Part shown: piece by piece, positions 14,918 to 17,195 of the stretch
Layout: every line of letters begins with the position of its first letter
How positions within the stretch are numbered: the stretch's first letter is position 1
NCBI GenBank assembly: GCA_937949585.1
Contig: CALEDW010000225.1
Coordinates: forward strand, 1-17,195
Length of the DNA: 17,195 nt
From: an uncultured Acidimicrobiia bacterium
GTDB taxonomy: Bacteria; Actinomycetota; Acidimicrobiia; IMCC26256; CALEDW01
Direction of reading: 5' to 3'
Translations under genes and position numbers: made by a program
The notes under the pieces: generated by a model
Told to the model about the DNA's origin: nothing
The model's input: only the letters and a program-made list of their open reading frames with translations
The model's database searches: none

Positions 14918-14933
14918 GCCCCCGGAAGGGGGC
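14918..14933. other. Perfect GC hairpin between flippase and Rieske genes
   Basis: GCCCCC (14918-14923), loop GGAA, GGGGGC (14928-14933). In the minus-strand message the loop reads TTCC. It lies in the 39-base gap after the flippase stop and 12 bases before GTG 14905. It could lower read-through, shield the start, or protect an RNA end. If translation began at GTG 14935 the hairpin would be inside the coding region. Confidence 0.4.
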
Positions 14934-14944
14934 ACCTGAGCGGC

Positions 14945-16411
14945 TCATCGCGCTGCCGCGCCTTCGCTCCCGGCGCCGGCGCGAGCCAGGCGCAGGGTGG
15001 GGGCGAGCAGCGCCAGGCTGATGAGCCCGGCCACGGTGCCGCCGACGGCCAGGACCGGGAAGGGATCCTCGACGAGCACGGTCGTCGTCGCCGCGACCAG
15101 CAGCACCGCGCCCGCCGCGACGACGGGTCGGAGCAGGGAACCGGCGAGGGCCCGCACCGGCATCGTGACCCGGGCCAGGGCCCCGAGGTACAGCGGGCCC
15201 ACCAGGGTCACCGCCACGAGGGCGTGGGCGGCGGCCACCCCGGTGATGCCGCCGACGGTGGCGCCGACGACCAGGGCCGGTGCCAGGGCCACGAGCCAGA
15301 TCACGTTGATCCCCAGGGCCAGGCGGCCGCGACCCAACGCGACCAGGAGGTCCCAGACCAGGTCGAAGGCCACCCGGGCGGCGCCCAGGAGCACGAGGAA
15401 GCGCAGCGGCCCGGCGGCGGGGAGCCAGCGCGGCCCGTAGACGAACCCGATGAGCGGCCGGGCGAACCCACCCAGGAGGGCGGCCACCGGCAGGGTGAGG
15501 GCCATGGTGAGGGCCATGGCCCGGACGAACCCCGACCGCAGCTGCGGGAGGTCGCGCTGCAGCCGGGCGAACCCGGCCAGCGACACGTTGCGGATCGCGG
15601 TGATGAGGACGTTGACCGGCCAGGAGGCGAGGTTGAACGCGAGGACGTAGACGCCGAGCTGGGCGGGGCCCAGCGTCCGGCCGATCACGAGGTAGTCCAG
15701 GTTGAGCAGACCGAAGCCGACCAACGTCGTTGCCGCCAGCGGCGCCCCCTCGCCGAGCAGCTGCCGGGCGACCATGGGGTCCCAGCCGGGTCGGTAGCGC
15801 ACCGGGGCCAGTGCGACGGCCACCGCCGTCACCACCACGTTGCCGGCCAGGTGTCCGATCCCGAGGCTCCAGGCCCCGAACCCGCTCGCGGCGAGACCGA
15901 TGGTCACCGGCGCCGAGACCAGGAACCCGGCCGTGTCGGCCGCGGTCCGGCGGGCCTGGGCCAGGGCCCGGGTGAGCGCCGCGGTCGGCACCGCACCGAG
16001 GCCGTCGACCACCAGCGCCAGCGCCATGAGCCTCACCACGCCGGCGGCGTCCGGGGCCCCCATCGCCGTTGCGTAGAGCCCGGCAACGGCGACGAACGCC
16101 GCGCTCAGCACCACGCTGATCGCGATCACCAGGGTGGTGGCGGTGGGCCCGACGTCGTCGAGCGACCCGGGACGCCGCACGAGCGCCTGCACCAGGCCCG
16201 CGTCGTTGACCGCCATCAGGAACAGCATCGCCGTGAACGCCACCGCGTAGGCCCCGAAGTCCTCGGGGGCCAGGATGCGGGCCAGGACCACCCCGGTCGC
16301 GAACGTCCCGATCCGGCCGAGGAGCTGGTTGGCGAAGCTCCAGGCCAGACCGGACCGGACCTGGCGGCCGAGGCCGGGATCGTCCACCGTCCCCGGTCGC
16401 TGCGCGTCCAC
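14945..16411 (-). CDS. Polysaccharide/lipid-linked oligosaccharide flippase (Wzx/PST-type, MOP superfamily)
   Basis: A 488-residue integral membrane protein with roughly 12-14 hydrophobic segments spread evenly along its length. The N-terminus reads QVRSGLAWSFANQLLGRIGT followed by GVVLARILAPEDFGAYAVA, the typical opening of Wzx/PST-type lipopolysaccharide and polysaccharide exporters. A later segment, LLNLDYLVIGRTLGPAQLG, matches the second repeat of the fold, with YVLAFNLASWPVNVL after it. Such proteins flip undecaprenyl-linked oligosaccharides across the membrane, here probably the glycan built by the neighbouring sugar genes. The start is GTG 16411, 8 bases after the stop of the beta-propeller gene, so the two share a message. 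No good Shine-Dalgarno sequence is seen. The C-terminus ends in a short charged tail. Confidence 0.9.
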   Translation of the reverse strand: MDAQRPGTVDDPGLGRQVRSGLAWSFANQLLGRIGTFATGVVLARILAPEDFGAYAVAFTAMLFLMAVNDAGLVQALVRRPGSLDDVGPTATTLVIAISVVLSAAFVAVAGLYATAMGAPDAAGVVRLMALALVVDGLGAVPTAALTRALAQARRTAADTAGFLVSAPVTIGLAASGFGAWSLGIGHLAGNVVVTAVAVALAPVRYRPGWDPMVARQLLGEGAPLAATTLVGFGLLNLDYLVIGRTLGPAQLGVYVLAFNLASWPVNVLITAIRNVSLAGFARLQRDLPQLRSGFVRAMALTMALTLPVAALLGGFARPLIGFVYGPRWLPAAGPLRFLVLLGAARVAFDLVWDLLVALGRGRLALGINVIWLVALAPALVVGATVGGITGVAAAHALVAVTLVGPLYLGALARVTMPVRALAGSLLRPVVAAGAVLLVAATTTVLVEDPFPVLAVGGTVAGLISLALLAPTLRLARAGAGSEGAAAR

Positions 16412-16419
16412 GACCGTGC

Positions 16420-17195
16420 TCAGGGGCTCGGGGCGAGGGCCAGCCGGGCGTAGACGTCCCAGCTGTCGTTGTGGTCGCCGCTCTCCGGGTCGAGCAGGTT
16501 GGTGGCGGCCGAGGCGAACACGACGAGCAGACCGTTGCGGCTGATCGCCGGCTCACCGCTGGGACCGTCGGCCTCGACGTCGCCCGCGCCGATGCTCACG
16601 CGCTCGGTGCGTCCGGTCTGCCGGTCCCGCCGGAACACGTCGGGATGGTCGTTGGTGTCGCCGGGGACGAGGTTGGCGGCGTCGCAGACGAACGCGACGA
16701 ACCGCCCGTCGCCGCTCACCGCCGGTTCGTGGCAGTCACCGTCGGGCTCACCGCCACCGTCGGGGACGCTGACGACCTCGGTGGTGCCGGCGTCCAACCG
16801 CCGGACGAACACGCGGGTCACCCCGGCGACGAGACCCGGAACGAGGTTCAGGGCATCGGAGACGAAGGCCACCGTCGTGCCGTCCCGGCTGATGGACACC
16901 TCGGGGTGGCTCTCGCCGTCGGCCTGGGTGCCGCCGGTGGCGACCGAGACGCGGGTGGTGGTGCCGGTGAGCAGGTCGTGGACGAAGGCGTCGGCGTGAC
17001 CGTTGGTGTCGCCGGCGACGAGGTTGGTGGCCTCGGAGACGAACGCGACGCGCCGCCCGTCGGCGCTGATGGCCACGGCGTCGCGGGTGGCGCCGTCGGC
17101 CTGGGTGCCGCCGGTGGCGACCGAGACGCGGGTGGTGGTGCCGGTGAGCAGGTCGTGGACGAAGGCGTCGGCGTGACCGTTGGTGTCGCCGGGGA
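16420..17195 (-). CDS. C-terminal blades of a TolB/PD40-type beta-propeller protein (start outside window)
   Basis: The frame is open at the right edge of the window. About 258 residues are visible, made of tandem units of about 59 residues. Each has a core like ISxDGxxVAFVSxATNLV, then GDTNGHADAFVHDLLTG, then a TTRVSVATGGTQADG-type strand. Roughly four full or partial blades plus the end can be followed, with decreasing likeness towards the C-terminus, where the protein ends in YARLALAPSP. WD40-like PD40/TolB propellers are usually exported and bind proteins or sugars. The GDTNGHAD stretch recalls calcium-binding loops, but this is not certain. The first two visible units contain a 102-base perfect DNA repeat. 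The ATG at 17076 is only an internal methionine or valine codon within the repeat array, not the start. The flippase follows after 8 bases. Confidence 0.85.
   Translation of the reverse strand, partial: PGDTNGHADAFVHDLLTGTTTRVSVATGGTQADGATRDAVAISADGRRVAFVSEATNLVAGDTNGHADAFVHDLLTGTTTRVSVATGGTQADGESHPEVSISRDGTTVAFVSDALNLVPGLVAGVTRVFVRRLDAGTTEVVSVPDGGGEPDGDCHEPAVSGDGRFVAFVCDAANLVPGDTNDHPDVFRRDRQTGRTERVSIGAGDVEADGPSGEPAISRNGLLVVFASAATNLLDPESGDHNDSWDVYARLALAPSP
16914..17192 (-). repeat. Perfect 102-base tandem repeat, period 177 bases (59 codons)
   Basis: Positions 16914-17015 are identical to 17091-17192 over 102 bases, at an offset of exactly 177 bases, one propeller blade. The bases just before the repeat differ. 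At its end there is one mismatch (17016 against 17193), after which the bases agree again up to the window edge. The other blades agree only at protein level, so this pair is a recent duplication or has been kept alike by gene conversion. It may continue beyond the window. Confidence 0.95.

Noticed and set aside
13388..16453. A 1021-codon open frame on the plus strand
   Set aside because: It is antisense to the Rieske protein, flippase and part of the propeller gene. The translation is repetitive Gly/Glu/His/Arg/Gln text without a fold.
16914..17195. CRISPR array or mobile-element repeat
   Set aside because: The repeat is in frame, has a 59-codon period equal to a propeller blade, and there are no spacers, terminal inverted repeats or transposase genes.
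1..17195. tRNA, rRNA, riboswitch or insertion sequence
   Set aside because: I found no cloverleaf-like, ribosomal, known riboswitch or transposase signal. The longest gene-free stretch is 8981-9124 (144 bases), which holds only promoter-like elements and a ribosome binding site.

Overview
The window is very GC-rich, gene-dense DNA. It has frequent GTG starts, 4-base stop/start overlaps and TAnnnT elements a few bases ahead of start codons. Together with a NamH-like Rieske/metallo-hydrolase fusion and large secreted LamG/FN3/Ig proteins, this points to an actinobacterium (Actinomycetota), possibly a lineage such as Acidimicrobiia. The lineage is inference; no rRNA or tRNA gene is present to test it.

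Twelve protein-coding genes (two cut by the window edges) lie in six short transcription units of alternating strand. Unit A (+): the 3' end of a large secreted protein (1-599) and a GT4-like glycosyltransferase (637-1800). Unit B (-): a WbmS-like polysaccharide deacetylase (2707-3456) coupled to a SAM methyltransferase (1820-2710). Unit C (+): a DegT-type aminotransferase, an NAD-dependent epimerase/dehydratase and a hexapeptide acyltransferase (3557-6218). Unit D (-): a WbpD/WlbB-like N-acetyltransferase, a second DegT-type aminotransferase and a Gfo/Idh/MocA oxidoreductase (8980 down to 6206). This is the gene set of a UDP-2,3-diamino-sugar pathway. Unit E (+): a 1395-residue secreted copper-radical oxidase of the galactose/glyoxal oxidase type (9125-13312). 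Unit F (-): the C-terminal blades of a TolB/PD40-type beta-propeller protein, a polysaccharide flippase, and a NamH/CMAH-like MBL-plus-Rieske protein (17195 down to 13334).

The window reads as part of a cell-surface or exopolysaccharide locus. Units C and D make N-acylated amino sugars on nucleotide carriers. The Rieske protein may hydroxylate an N-acyl group. The glycosyltransferase, deacetylase and methyltransferase would assemble and decorate the glycan, the flippase would export it, and the secreted oxidase could oxidise it outside the cell. Missing from the window are a UDP-sugar 6-dehydrogenase, a 4,6-dehydratase, a polymerase and an initiating sugar-phosphate transferase, so the pathway is either incomplete here or continues outside.

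The strongest non-gene signals are: an extended -10 promoter pair arranged symmetrically between units B and C; inverted repeats covering the stop codons at all three convergent junctions; TAnnnT elements 6-7 bases before two starts, suggesting leaderless transcripts; a shared C-terminal module in the two secreted proteins that flank the sugar genes; and a 102-base perfect tandem repeat in the propeller gene.
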